This document shows positions 25,204 through 33,657 of a stretch of 64,000 nucleotides of DNA, piece by piece; within the stretch, counting starts at the first letter, position 1; the number at the start of each line of letters is the position of its first letter. The DNA comes from Caulobacteraceae bacterium PMMR1 (GTDB lineage: Bacteria > Pseudomonadota > Alphaproteobacteria > Caulobacterales > Caulobacteraceae), in contig JPOM01000001.1 of NCBI GenBank assembly GCA_000733915.1, forward strand, positions 2,294,001 to 2,358,000. The letters run 5' to 3'. Position numbers and translations under genes: made by a program. The notes under the pieces were generated by a model. The model was not told the origin of the DNA. It ran no database searches and saw only the letters and a list, made by a program, of their open reading frames with translations.

Positions 25204-25752
25204 ATGAAGCGCCTCATTCTGGCGGCCGGCATGGCCGCCGCCCTGGCTCTCGCGGGCTGCGAGACCGCCACCCCCTACCAGCCCCTGAATCTGCCAGGCT
25301 CATCGGCGAGCGGCGGCTACAGCGACATCCGCCTGGAGCCGAACCGCTTCCGGGTCACCTTCCGGGGCAACTCGCTGACGTCGCGGGAGACGGTGGAGAC
25401 CTATCTGCTCTACCGCGCCGCGGAGCTGACCTTGCAGAACGGCTACGACTGGTTCGAGATTGCGGACCGGGCGACGGAGACCAACACCCGCACCTATGCA
25501 AATCCGACCGGCCCGGCGTTCGTCTACGGCGGCTATTGGGGTCCCCGGTGGCGGCTCTATCGCCGGGGCGCCTGGGGCTACTGGGACCCGTTCTTCGACG
25601 GCCCGATTGACTATACGACGGTGACCCAGTACGAGACCTCCGCCGAGATCGTGATGGGTCAAGGCCCCAAGCCTGCCGGCGACATGCGCGCCTTCGACGC
25701 CCGCCAGGTCCAGGCCAACCTCGCGGGCCGCATCCAGCGCCCGCAGGGCTGA
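25204..25752 (+). CDS. CC0125/CC1285-type lipoprotein
   Basis: A 182-aa predicted lipoprotein. The signal peptide MKRLILAAGMAAALALAGC has lipobox LAGC with Cys19 as the lipidation site. The mature part contains YSDIRLEPNRFRVTFRGNS and LYRAAELTLQNGYDWFEIAD, the pattern of a lipoprotein family known from Caulobacter. A Gly/Tyr/Trp-rich stretch follows (YGGYWGPRWRLY). ATG 25204 follows an ACGACGC leader; the frame continues upstream without a signal peptide, so 25204 is preferred. The function is unknown; the location is probably the inner leaflet of the outer membrane or the periplasmic face. Confidence 0.8.
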   Translation: MKRLILAAGMAAALALAGCETATPYQPLNLPGSSASGGYSDIRLEPNRFRVTFRGNSLTSRETVETYLLYRAAELTLQNGYDWFEIADRATETNTRTYANPTGPAFVYGGYWGPRWRLYRRGAWGYWDPFFDGPIDYTTVTQYETSAEIVMGQGPKPAGDMRAFDARQVQANLAGRIQRPQG

Positions 25753-25804
25753 GCGTCTCACGCGACCCGCCCGGGCCGAGCGGTCCGGGCGGCTTGCGCG
25801 AGCT

Positions 25805-26602
25805 TCAGGCCCGCCGGAAGCGGCTCGACTGGCGGGCCATCAGCGCCATGCCCCACTCGTCCGGCAACAGCTTGGCGAGGGTGGCGATCGCCTTGTAGGG
25901 CGCGCCGGGCACGACCATCGGACGGTTCGCCTCCACGCCCTCGAAGCCGGCCTGGGCCACCTCGTCCGCGCCCAGCCACATCCACTTCGGCATCTGGGAC
26001 ACCTGCGCGCGCGTGCCGGTCACGTCGTGGAACTCGGAATAGGTGAAGCCGGGGCAGAGCGCACTGACGTGCACGCCGTTGTTCAGGTTCTCCAGGTGCA
26101 GGCTCTGGGAGAAGCGCACCACGAACGCCTTGGCGGCGCCGTAGAGCGTGTGCCCGGCCGAGCCGGGCGCCAGTCCCGCCACGGAAGCCACGTTGACGAT
26201 CCGCCCGAAGCGGTTGGCGATCATGCCGGGCAGGGTCTTGTGCGACAGCTCTGCGACCGAGGTGATCAGGACCTGCAGGAAGGCGGCCTGGTCCTCCCAG
26301 CGGGTCGCGGCATAGGCCCCCGGCACGCCATAGCCGGCATTGTTGACCAGGGCGTCGACCTGGCGGCCCTGCTCGGAGATGGCGCCCAGGATCCTGTCCA
26401 CCGCGCCCGGTTCGGCGAGGTCGGCGGCGACGGTCAGGGTCTCCACCCCGTGCCTCAGGCGCAGCTGCTCGGCCAGGTCGGTCAGGCGCTCGGCGCGCCG
26501 CGCGGTGAGGGCCACGTCATAGCCGCGGCTGGCGAACACCTGGGCGAAGGCCGCGCCGATCCCGGCCGAGGCGCCGGTCACCAGGCAAAGGCGTCGGGTC
26601 AT
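25805..26602 (-). CDS. Short-chain dehydrogenase/reductase, DltE-like
   Basis: A 265-aa classical SDR. The cofactor motif is VTGASAGIGAAFA at the N-terminus. The NNAG motif is in ALVNNAGYGVPG, and the catalytic Ser-Tyr-x3-Lys is in VASVAGLAPGSAGHTLYGAAK. After LCPGFTYSEFHD the C-terminus contains PKWMWLGADEVAQAGFEGVE, typical of the YqjQ/DltE-type subgroup. The substrate is unknown. I use ATG 26602; an upstream in-frame start adds 24 residues before the Rossmann strand. It is adjacent to a CDF transporter on the same strand but 91 bases away. Confidence 0.9.
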   Translation of the reverse strand: MTRRLCLVTGASAGIGAAFAQVFASRGYDVALTARRAERLTDLAEQLRLRHGVETLTVAADLAEPGAVDRILGAISEQGRQVDALVNNAGYGVPGAYAATRWEDQAAFLQVLITSVAELSHKTLPGMIANRFGRIVNVASVAGLAPGSAGHTLYGAAKAFVVRFSQSLHLENLNNGVHVSALCPGFTYSEFHDVTGTRAQVSQMPKWMWLGADEVAQAGFEGVEANRPMVVPGAPYKAIATLAKLLPDEWGMALMARQSSRFRRA

Positions 26603-26693
26603 CGGGGCGCGTCTCGTCCGCTGTCGGAAAGTGCAGCTGCGATGCAGCGGACCACGCCGCGACGCAAGCTGCAACCCGGCCCAGACGCGCGGC

Positions 26694-27686
26694 TCACGTC
26701 TCGTCCGCCTCGGAAAAGGCGCCGCCGTGGGGCTCCGCTCGCCCGCGGGGGTCGGGATGGATCAAGATGTCGGCCGCGGGAAACGCCGCCAGGATGCGCT
26801 TTTCGGCGGCGATGACCACCCGGTGCGCCTGCTCCAGCGTCTGATGCGGGTCGAGGTCCATGTGCATCTGCACGTGCAGATAGGGACCCGACGCGCGGGT
26901 CCGGAGCTGGTGCACCCCCTTCACCCGGGGGTCTGCGGAGGCGAGCTCCAGGATCTTCTGGCGGTCCGCGTCGTCGACCTCGCGGTCCATCAGGTGGCGG
27001 CTGGACTCGCGCAGGACGTCGATGGAGCCCCAGACCAGCCAGAGCGCCACCGCCAGCCCGCCCACCGCATCGGCCCAGGCCCAGCCGAACAGGCCCGCAA
27101 GCCCGACCGCGACCAGGGCGGCGAGGTTGGACGCGAGGTCGGCGGCGTAATGCGAGCGATCGCCGGCGACCGCCACGGAGCGCGTTCGCCGCAGGATCCG
27201 GGTCTGGGCGAGGATCAGAAGCGCGGTCAGCACGATGGAGAAGATCATGGCCCCTGCGGCCCAGGCCTCCGCCTTCACGGGCTCGGGGTGCAGGAGGCGA
27301 CGGACGGCCGCCTGTCCGACCAGCGCAGCGGAGGCGAAGACCAGGGCCGCCTGCAGCAGGCTCGCGAACGCCTCCGCCTTGCCGTGACCGTAGCGGTGCT
27401 CCGCGTCCGGGGGCTCCGCGGCGTAGCGGACCGCGAAGAAGCTCGCCAGGGCCGCCACGAGATCGAGCGCGCTGTCGGCCGCGGAGGCCAGGACGGCGAC
27501 GGAGCCGCTGATCGCCCACACCGCCCCTTTCGCCAGGGTTAGGACCGTCGCTGCGCCCACCGACAGGGTGGTGATCCGGCGGGTCAGGGCGGCGACTTCC
27601 GCCACAGGCAGGCCGCCCACGGTCGGACGGGCGGCCGCGGGCGCGTCGGCGGCTTCGGCGGGGGGGGGAGCAGGAGCGGCGATCAC
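26694..27686 (-). CDS. Cation diffusion facilitator (FieF-like)
   Basis: A 330-aa divalent metal/proton antiporter of the CDF family. About six membrane helices span roughly residues 38-215, then a C-terminal cytoplasmic metal-binding domain follows. Transport-site Asp residues are in ASAADSALDLVAAL (helix 2) and the His-x3-Asp of SHYAADLASN (helix 5). The inter-helix HRYGHGKAEAFASL is also conserved. This DxxxD/HxxxD arrangement is that of FieF/Zn-Fe exporters. The N-terminus is Ala/Pro-rich and the coding sequence has an eight-G run near its start. It probably exports Zn, Fe or Cd. Confidence 0.92.
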   Translation of the reverse strand: MIAAPAPPPAEAADAPAAARPTVGGLPVAEVAALTRRITTLSVGAATVLTLAKGAVWAISGSVAVLASAADSALDLVAALASFFAVRYAAEPPDAEHRYGHGKAEAFASLLQAALVFASAALVGQAAVRRLLHPEPVKAEAWAAGAMIFSIVLTALLILAQTRILRRTRSVAVAGDRSHYAADLASNLAALVAVGLAGLFGWAWADAVGGLAVALWLVWGSIDVLRESSRHLMDREVDDADRQKILELASADPRVKGVHQLRTRASGPYLHVQMHMDLDPHQTLEQAHRVVIAAEKRILAAFPAADILIHPDPRGRAEPHGGAFSEADET

Positions 27687-27819
27687 GCGATCGCTATAGC
27701 CCCGATGATCGTCTCAGGCACGATTGTTGCTGCGCGAAGACGCCGCTCTGTCCAGAATGGGACGCTTGAGGCATAGGGCTAGGGCCGGCGGGGGCGTCAG
27801 CCATGAGTTCGAGGCGCGT

Positions 27820-29064
27820 ATGAGCACCGCGTGGATCACCGCCGAGGAGGTCCAGCACCGGCTGGGCGTCAAGGCCCAGACGCTCTACGCCTATGTCAGC
27901 CGCGGCCTCATCGCGCATCGCCAGGACGAGAGCGACCCCCGGCGGAGCCTCTATTCCTTTCAGGACGTGAACCGGCTGATGAGCCGCAAGGCGCGCGGGC
28001 GCAGCCACGCCGCGGTGGCCGAGGAGGCGCTGGATCACGGCGCGCCGGTCATGACCTCGGCCATCACGGCGATCGTGGACGGCCGCCCCTACTATCGCGG
28101 GCGCGACGCCATCCAGCTGGCCGAGACCGCGACGCTGGAGGACGCCGCGCGCCTGCTCTGGGACACGGGCGACATGGACCCCTTCGCAGGCATAGCGCCC
28201 CATCCCTCGGTGGCGCTGGGTCACGACGGTCGCTCGCGCGCCTTTTCCCTGCTCGCCCACCGGGCGGCGGCCGATCCCTCCACCCACGGTCGCTCCAACG
28301 TCGTGCTGGCGCGGGAGGCCGCCTCCGTTCTCACCGACCTCGTGGACGCCATGTGCGGCTCCGCGCGGAGCGGCCTGCTTCACGAGCGCCTGGCCAAGAC
28401 CTGGCGGGTGGACGGCTTCCGCGCCGACCTCATCCGGCGCGCCCTGGTGCTGGTCGCGGACCATGAGCTGAACGCGTCCACCTTCGCCGCCAGGGTGGCG
28501 GCGTCCACCGGCGCGTCGCTGGCGGCCTGCGCGCTGGCGGGACTCTCGACGCTGTCAGGCCCGCTGCACGGAGGCATGACGGCCCAGGTCGCGGCTTTCG
28601 TGGCCGAGGCGCGCCGCAACAACGACCCGCGCCAGGCCGCCGCCCAGAGGCTCGCCCAGGGGTTGGACCTGCCGGGCTTCGGCCACCCGCTCTATCCGAT
28701 GGGCGACCCGCGGGGCCGCTCAATCGCCATGTCGGTGCGCTATGCGGACGACCTGCTCGACATCGCCCGCGCCGGCGAGCAGGTGACGGGGGTCGCGCCC
28801 AACGTCGATTTCGCCTTGGTGGCTATGGCCCGGACCATCGGCCTGCCGGCGGAGAGCCCCTTCATGCTGTTCGCCATCGGGCGGACGGTGGGCTGGATCG
28901 CCCACGCCATGGAGCAGAAGGCGCAGGGGCATGGCCCGATCCGCCCGCGCGCGAAGTACGACGGGCCTGCGCCGATGCGGGACGCGCCGGAGCCGCCCGA
29001 GCCCGAGCGCGACGGCGACGCCGCCCCGGAGGCGCCCGCGCCCGCCGCCCTCGCTGCGGAATAA
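27820..29064 (+). CDS. Citrate synthase family protein with N-terminal MerR-like HTH domain
   Basis: A 414-aa fusion. Residues 1-55 form a helix-turn-helix (WITAEEVQHRLGVKAQTLYA, then SRGLIAHRQDE and LYSFQDVNRLM) of the excisionase/MerR kind. The rest is a citrate synthase fold with the catalytic residues: His in DHELNASTFAARV, His in GFGHPLYPMGD and Asp in PNVDFALVAMA. The C-terminal 50 residues are Pro/Ala/Glu-rich. It may be a citrate or 2-methylcitrate synthase, possibly able to bind DNA; activity is not provable from sequence. ATG 27820 places the HTH at the N-terminus. Confidence 0.88.
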   Translation: MSTAWITAEEVQHRLGVKAQTLYAYVSRGLIAHRQDESDPRRSLYSFQDVNRLMSRKARGRSHAAVAEEALDHGAPVMTSAITAIVDGRPYYRGRDAIQLAETATLEDAARLLWDTGDMDPFAGIAPHPSVALGHDGRSRAFSLLAHRAAADPSTHGRSNVVLAREAASVLTDLVDAMCGSARSGLLHERLAKTWRVDGFRADLIRRALVLVADHELNASTFAARVAASTGASLAACALAGLSTLSGPLHGGMTAQVAAFVAEARRNNDPRQAAAQRLAQGLDLPGFGHPLYPMGDPRGRSIAMSVRYADDLLDIARAGEQVTGVAPNVDFALVAMARTIGLPAESPFMLFAIGRTVGWIAHAMEQKAQGHGPIRPRAKYDGPAPMRDAPEPPEPERDGDAAPEAPAPAALAAE

Positions 29065-29087
29065 GGCGGCGGACGCCCTCGCCTCGC

Positions 29088-29552
29088 TTACTTGCCGGCC
29101 AGAGACACGGCGATCTTGGTGTCCCCCGGCTTGACCTCCACTGCGGCCTCGTCCCACTTCGGCGGACCAAAGGCGCCGCGCGCGTCGTTGGAGAAACCCC
29201 AGGGCTCGACGGGGATGCCGAACATGTTGGTGTCCAGCTTGCCGTTGTTGTTGACGTCGTAGAAGGCGCGCACGGCGTAGCGCCCGGGCTTCAGGCCCGT
29301 CATCGCGACCTCGACCATGGCGGCGGACGCAGGCGCGCGCCCCTCGCGCACGGCGCCCTTGTTGGCCCCAAACGCGGCGGGGCTGTCGAAGACCTGGTAG
29401 AGGACCGCGCCCGCGCCGGGCTTCAGGCCGGTGAAGTCGACGATCAGGTTCGCCGACCCGTCCGCCGGTTGAGCCAGTCCCGCCCCCGCCAGGCTGAGCC
29501 ACAGTATCCCCGCCCCGGCTAGGCCGCCGAGCGTTTCCGCACCTCGTCGCAT
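29088..29552 (-). CDS. DUF2141 domain exported protein
   Basis: A 154-aa protein with a signal peptide (about residues 1-28, ending GLAQ). The mature domain matches DUF2141: NLIVDFTGLKPGAGAVLYQV, then LKPGRYAVRAFYDVNNNGKL, GIPVEPWGFSNDARG and FGPPKWDEAAVEV. The DVNNNGKLDTN segment resembles a calcium-binding loop. It is likely periplasmic or outer-membrane associated; the function is unknown. ATG 29552 is the only start giving a signal peptide at the N-terminus. It converges with the citrate-synthase-like gene. Confidence 0.85.
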   Translation of the reverse strand: MRRGAETLGGLAGAGILWLSLAGAGLAQPADGSANLIVDFTGLKPGAGAVLYQVFDSPAAFGANKGAVREGRAPASAAMVEVAMTGLKPGRYAVRAFYDVNNNGKLDTNMFGIPVEPWGFSNDARGAFGPPKWDEAAVEVKPGDTKIAVSLAGK

Positions 29553-29724
29553 AGGCCCGCGCTCTCCGTCCGCCCCCGCCCCAGCCGGGCACCATAGGCG
29601 CAATTCGACCGGCGGGGGAGCGCTTTCGCTGCGGGCTGCGCGCCGGTGCGCCGTCAACCGCCTGTTCACCGACGCAGGGCAGGGCAAGCTCCCGGCCCGC
29701 CCGTCGCCAGCGCCTGAGGAGCCC

Positions 29725-30135
29725 ATGCCCGCCCCCTTCGATGAGATCGAGATCGGACAGGTGGTGTCGCTGGGCGTCACGCCGGTGGACCCGCGCGGGA
29801 CCGAGAGCTTCTGCAGCCACTTCGCGCCGTCCTGGGACGTTAGCCGCGGGGCGCCGGACGCCCTCGTCTATGCGCTCTGGGCCCGGCTCGACCTCGAAGC
29901 GGCGTTCAAGTGGCCGCAGACCAAGCGCCTGGGCGTCGACGCCCTTCGCTGGATGCGCAACCCGCCCGTGGGCGAACTGCTGCGCGGGCGCATGACCGTG
30001 CTCGCCAAGGACCCGGTGGGCGAGGACAAGGGCGTGGTGATCGCCCAGCACGACCTGTTGGACGAAGCCGGGCGGCTGGTCTTCTCCTGCCTGACCCGCT
30101 CGGTCTTCGCCTGCAAGGGGCGGCTGCCGAACTGA
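29725..30135 (+). CDS. MaoC-like / hotdog-fold dehydratase domain protein
   Basis: A 136-aa small protein predicted to adopt the hotdog fold. The N-terminus PFDEIEIGQVVSLGVTPVDP resembles MaoC-like dehydratases, followed by the central helix region (ALVYALWARLDLEAAFKW), LRWMRNPPVGELLRGRMTV and the closing strands VIAQHDLLDEAGRLVFSCL. A clear catalytic Asp-x5-His of enoyl-CoA hydratase 2 is not evident, so it may be a non-catalytic or different thioesterase/dehydratase relative. It starts 173 bases from the divergent DUF2141 gene and is followed 65 bases later by a GNAT gene. Confidence 0.65.
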   Translation: MPAPFDEIEIGQVVSLGVTPVDPRGTESFCSHFAPSWDVSRGAPDALVYALWARLDLEAAFKWPQTKRLGVDALRWMRNPPVGELLRGRMTVLAKDPVGEDKGVVIAQHDLLDEAGRLVFSCLTRSVFACKGRLPN

Positions 30136-30200
30136 GCGGGCCGGCTAAACCGGATCGCAACCTGGGCGGCCTAGGGTCTCGCCACCTCGGAGCGGCCCGC

Positions 30201-31295
30201 ATGCGCATCGACATCGTCAAGCCCGCCGACCTCGCCCCGGCCGACCTTGCGGCCTGGCGCGCGTTCCAGGCCGCCGATCCTGACCTGCAGAGCCCGTTCC
30301 TCACGCCGGAGTGGGCGGCGGCGGCGGATGCGGCGCCCGGCCCGGACCAGGGCCGTGTCCGCGTGGCGGTCTGGCGTGACGGCGCCGGAGCCGCCCAGGC
30401 GTTCCTGGCCGCCCGCGTAGGGCGATTCACCGCCCTCGCGGTCGGCGCGCCGCTGAGCGACTACATGGGCGTGGTCGCCCGCGCCGGCGTCACGCCGGAT
30501 GTCGCCCAGGCGGTGCGCGCCTGGGGCGTCGGGCGGCTCGACCTCGCCAACGCCCTGGCCGACCAGCCGGCGCTCGGCCCGCACCTGCGCTGCCGCGAGG
30601 CGAGCCGCCTGGTCGATATCTCAGAGGGGTTCGAGGCCTATGCTGCGGCGCGCAAGGCGGCGGGCGGCGGCGTCCTGCAGGACTGCGCCAAGAAGCGCCG
30701 CAAGCTGGAGCGCGACCACGGCGCGGTCGTCTTCACGCCGGAGGACAAGGACCCGGCGGCCTTGGAGGTTCTGCTCGACTGGAAGCGCAGCCAGCTGAAG
30801 GCGACGGGCCAGACCGACATGCTGGCGGGCTGGACGGGGGCGCGGCTGCGGGCTCTGTGGACGGCCGAGGATCCCGCCCTGCACGCGCCGCTGTTCACGC
30901 TTAGGGTCGATGGCCGCCTGGCGGCGACGCATCTGGCGCTGCGCAGCCACGGCGCGCTGCACGCCTGGTTCATCGCTCACGACGAGGCCTTCGCGCGCTA
31001 TTCGCCCGGCGTGCTGCTGATCGAGGACATGCTGCGCTGGGCCGGCGGCGCCGGGGTGCGCGAGCTCGACTTCGGCCCGGGCGAGTATCAGTTCAAGCTC
31101 AGGCTGGCCAACCGGGAGCGGGCCGTCGGCTCAGGCTTCGTGGGCCGCCCCGCTTCTCCGGCCGCCGCCGTGCGCCGCCTGGCTTACGGCCTTCGCGAGA
31201 CGGCGGAACGCCTGCCGCTGGGCCGCGCCTCGGCCTGGCCCGCCAAAGCCATGCGCCGCATCGACCTTTGGCGGGGGCTGGGCGCCTTCGGCTGA
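30201..31295 (+). CDS. GNAT family N-acetyltransferase, CelD/BcsL (FemAB-like) type
   Basis: A 364-aa protein with the acetyltransferase_6 domain seen in CelD/BcsL-like polysaccharide-modifying enzymes. Visible features are SPFLTPEWAAAADAA near the N-terminus, LQDCAKKRRKLERDHG in the middle, LVDGRLAATHLALR-like strands (as TLRVDGRLAATHLAL) and YSPGVLLIEDMLRWA ... ELDFGPGEYQFKLRLA. In Caulobacter a protein of this type (HfsK) acts in holdfast polysaccharide modification, but no hfs genes are here, so that role is speculative. ATG 30201 is used; the frame runs further upstream within the hotdog gene without homology. Confidence 0.8.
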   Translation: MRIDIVKPADLAPADLAAWRAFQAADPDLQSPFLTPEWAAAADAAPGPDQGRVRVAVWRDGAGAAQAFLAARVGRFTALAVGAPLSDYMGVVARAGVTPDVAQAVRAWGVGRLDLANALADQPALGPHLRCREASRLVDISEGFEAYAAARKAAGGGVLQDCAKKRRKLERDHGAVVFTPEDKDPAALEVLLDWKRSQLKATGQTDMLAGWTGARLRALWTAEDPALHAPLFTLRVDGRLAATHLALRSHGALHAWFIAHDEAFARYSPGVLLIEDMLRWAGGAGVRELDFGPGEYQFKLRLANRERAVGSGFVGRPASPAAAVRRLAYGLRETAERLPLGRASAWPAKAMRRIDLWRGLGAFG

Positions 31296-31299
31296 GGCC

Positions 31300-32580
31300 T
31301 CAGGCCTCCTTGCGGACGAGCACGCCCAGGAACCCCGCGGGGGTCAGCTTCGCGGTGGACAGGGCGCCGGCCCTGAACGCCCGCCCGGAGAACCAGACCA
31401 CGCCCGCCGCGAACGCCGCCATCAGGACCAGGCTGCCGCCCAGCTCCCAAAGAGGCGGGTTCGACGCCAGGCGCGCGGTCATCAGGAAGGGCGTGAACGG
31501 CGGCAGCCAAGACATCAGCCGCAGCATCGGCAGCTCCGGATGCCGGATCGCCGAGCTCATGAAGATCATCGGAATGGTCAGCACGATCATCAGCGGCCCG
31601 AACAGGGTCTGGGCCTCCCGCGGCGTCTCGCAAAAGGCGCCGATCGCGGCCACGATCGCGGCGTACATGAGATAGCCGCCGCCGAAGAAGGCCAGGAACC
31701 AGACCTCCGCGTGGTTGGCGGTCAGCCCCTTCATCAGCTCGTCGGCGATGCCGGGCGGGGCGTAGTGGTTCAGCGCATAAAGTCCCATCCCCGCCCACAG
31801 GGCCATGACCGTCAGGGCCAGCATGGCCACGCCCGCGATCTTGCCGGCCAAGATCTCCACCGTGGAGGCGGAGGTCATCAGGAGCTCCAGGATGCGGTTC
31901 GACTTCTCCTCGATGACGCTGTTCAGCAAGATCCCGGCGCCGGTCACGACCAGCATCCAGAGCAGGAACGCCATGCCGAAGGCCGCCAGGGTCGGCGCGA
32001 TGTCGTGCATGGCCTTGCCGCTCTTGCCGTGCTTGGCGGAGAAGCGCACGACCTCGGCCTTGGCGGTCTCGATCGAGGCCAGCAGGGCCGGGCTGATCCC
32101 GGACGCCTTAAGCCGGTTCAGGCGCAGGTCGGTGGAGGCGGCGTCGGCGACGGCGCTCTGGACCTCGCGGTTGTCGGCGACATCGCGGCTCCAGAAGCGG
32201 ACTTCGGGGTGATCCGCCGCGCCGGTCAGGACGACGGCGGCGTCGATAGGCCCGTTCGGGTCCGACAGGGAGCGCTTCAGTTGCGCCTCCACCGCCGCGA
32301 GGTCGCCCTGGGCGGGGAACGGCCGGATCACCGCCGTCGGATGCTGGCCCTTGAAGTCCGGCCGCGCGGTCAGGATCGCCTGCAGGCGGGCCCCCGCCCC
32401 CGTGGGGGCGGCGAGGTCGATGACGGCCAGCCGTGGCGCGGGCGCGGAGTGCTCCAGAAACGTAGGGCCGAAGCCGCCGATCAGGCCCGCGATGGGCCCG
32501 ATCATCAGCGACAGCCAGAAGCCGGGCGTGCGCAGGTAGCTGAGGTATTCGCGTTTGGCGATCAGCCAGAGGCGGCTCAT
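31300..32580 (-). CDS. ABC-2 type transporter permease (NatB-like)
   Basis: A 426-aa inner-membrane permease. One N-terminal helix follows SRLWLIAKREYLSYLRTPGF, a large periplasmic loop spans about residues 45-190, and then five to six helices follow (FLLWMLVVTGAGILLNSVIE, MLALTVMALWAGMGLYAL and others). KSNRILELLMTSASTVEIL is the typical ABC-2 coupling segment. Its ATG overlaps the stop of the ATP-binding gene by four bases (ATGA), so the two are coupled subunits of an exporter of NatAB type. The substrate is unknown. Confidence 0.88.
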   Translation of the reverse strand: MSRLWLIAKREYLSYLRTPGFWLSLMIGPIAGLIGGFGPTFLEHSAPAPRLAVIDLAAPTGAGARLQAILTARPDFKGQHPTAVIRPFPAQGDLAAVEAQLKRSLSDPNGPIDAAVVLTGAADHPEVRFWSRDVADNREVQSAVADAASTDLRLNRLKASGISPALLASIETAKAEVVRFSAKHGKSGKAMHDIAPTLAAFGMAFLLWMLVVTGAGILLNSVIEEKSNRILELLMTSASTVEILAGKIAGVAMLALTVMALWAGMGLYALNHYAPPGIADELMKGLTANHAEVWFLAFFGGGYLMYAAIVAAIGAFCETPREAQTLFGPLMIVLTIPMIFMSSAIRHPELPMLRLMSWLPPFTPFLMTARLASNPPLWELGGSLVLMAAFAAGVVWFSGRAFRAGALSTAKLTPAGFLGVLVRKEA

Positions 32581-33497
32581 GCCCGGCCCTCCCCGGTCAG
32601 GATGATGAAAGCGTCGTGCAGGCTGGGCTCGCGCGCCTCGAAGCCCTGGACGTCGAGGCCCTGGGCGAAGGCGGCGCGGAGGGCGTCGGCTGGGCGTGCG
32701 CCCTTGGCCAGGGTCAGGATCAGGCGCGGCGGCTCCGCGCCGGGCGCGGACTGCACGCCGGTGACTCCGGGGAGGGCGGCGGCGGCCTCCGGCGGGATCG
32801 CCCCATCCAGGATCAGCGCCCGAGGCGCCTCCGCGCGAGCCTGCGCCACCGTGCCCTCGAAGGCCTTGCGCCCCCGCGCCATCAGGACCAGCCGCTCGCA
32901 GAGGCGCTCGGCGTGCGCCATGACGTGGGTGGAGAACACCACCGTCGCGCCCCGGGCGGCGAGGTCGCGGATCAGCTGCTCCAGCCCCTGCTGGTTGACC
33001 GGGTCCAGGCCCGAGAAGGGCTCGTCGAGGATCACGAGCTCCGGCGCGTGCGCGACGGCGCAGATCAGCTGCACTTTCTGGGCCATGCCCTTGCTCAGCG
33101 CCTTCATGGGCCGGGTCGCGGCGGCGGCGAGCCCCTGCGCCTCCAGCATGTCCAGGCCACGCTTGCGGGCGACCGCCGGGCGCACGCCCTTCAGCCCGGC
33201 GAAGAACACGATCGCGTCGATGGGGGTCATGCGGCGGTAAAGGCCGCGCTCCTCCGGCAGGAAGCCGATGCGGTTGCGCACCGCAGAGGCGCTCTCGCGG
33301 CCCAGAATGCTGAGCCGGCCCGACGTCGGCTGCACCAGGTCCAGCACCATGCGCAGCGTCGTGGTTTTGCCGGCGCCGTTCGGCCCCAGGAAGCCGAAGA
33401 TCTCACCCGGCCGGACCTCGAAGCTGACGTCGCGGACGGCGTCGAGCGCGCCGTAGCGTTTACTGAGCCCCTCCAGGGCCAAGGCCGGCGACATCAT
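32577..33497 (-). CDS. ABC transporter ATP-binding protein (NatA-like)
   Basis: A 306-aa ATPase for the downstream permease. Walker A is GFLGPNGAGKTTTLRM, the signature motif appears as ALSKGMAQKVQLI, Walker B is LVILDEPFSGLDPVNQQG and the switch His is in VVFSTHVM. A C-terminal DUF4162-like extension of about 80 residues is typical of NatA-type subunits. Start ATG 33497 or 33494 (ATGATG) follows GGGGTGGG; the upstream frame to 33578 lacks homology. The 160-base gap to the next gene (33498-33657) contains only a modest imperfect inverted repeat. Confidence 0.92.
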   Translation of the reverse strand: MMSPALALEGLSKRYGALDAVRDVSFEVRPGEIFGFLGPNGAGKTTTLRMVLDLVQPTSGRLSILGRESASAVRNRIGFLPEERGLYRRMTPIDAIVFFAGLKGVRPAVARKRGLDMLEAQGLAAAATRPMKALSKGMAQKVQLICAVAHAPELVILDEPFSGLDPVNQQGLEQLIRDLAARGATVVFSTHVMAHAERLCERLVLMARGRKAFEGTVAQARAEAPRALILDGAIPPEAAAALPGVTGVQSAPGAEPPRLILTLAKGARPADALRAAFAQGLDVQGFEAREPSLHDAFIILTGEGRA

Positions 33498-33657
33498 CCC
33501 ACCCCGAAAAAGAAACCGCCTGAACGCAAATCGGCCCGGACCATAGGTGGGATCGCCTGGCGCTGGGGTGAGGCGCATCGCCTCAGCGCCGCTGGCGCGT
33601 GTCAGGGCGCGCCGGCCGTCGGCTCAAGCGCGCGGGACGGCGCGCACGACGCGGGGA

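Noticed and set aside
33560..33600. An inverted repeat (GGCGCT...AGCGCC with GAGGCG/CGCCTC) as an ABC operon terminator or operator
   Set aside because: It has a five-base bulge and no T-run, and lies upstream of the ABC genes on the minus strand; it is too weak to call.
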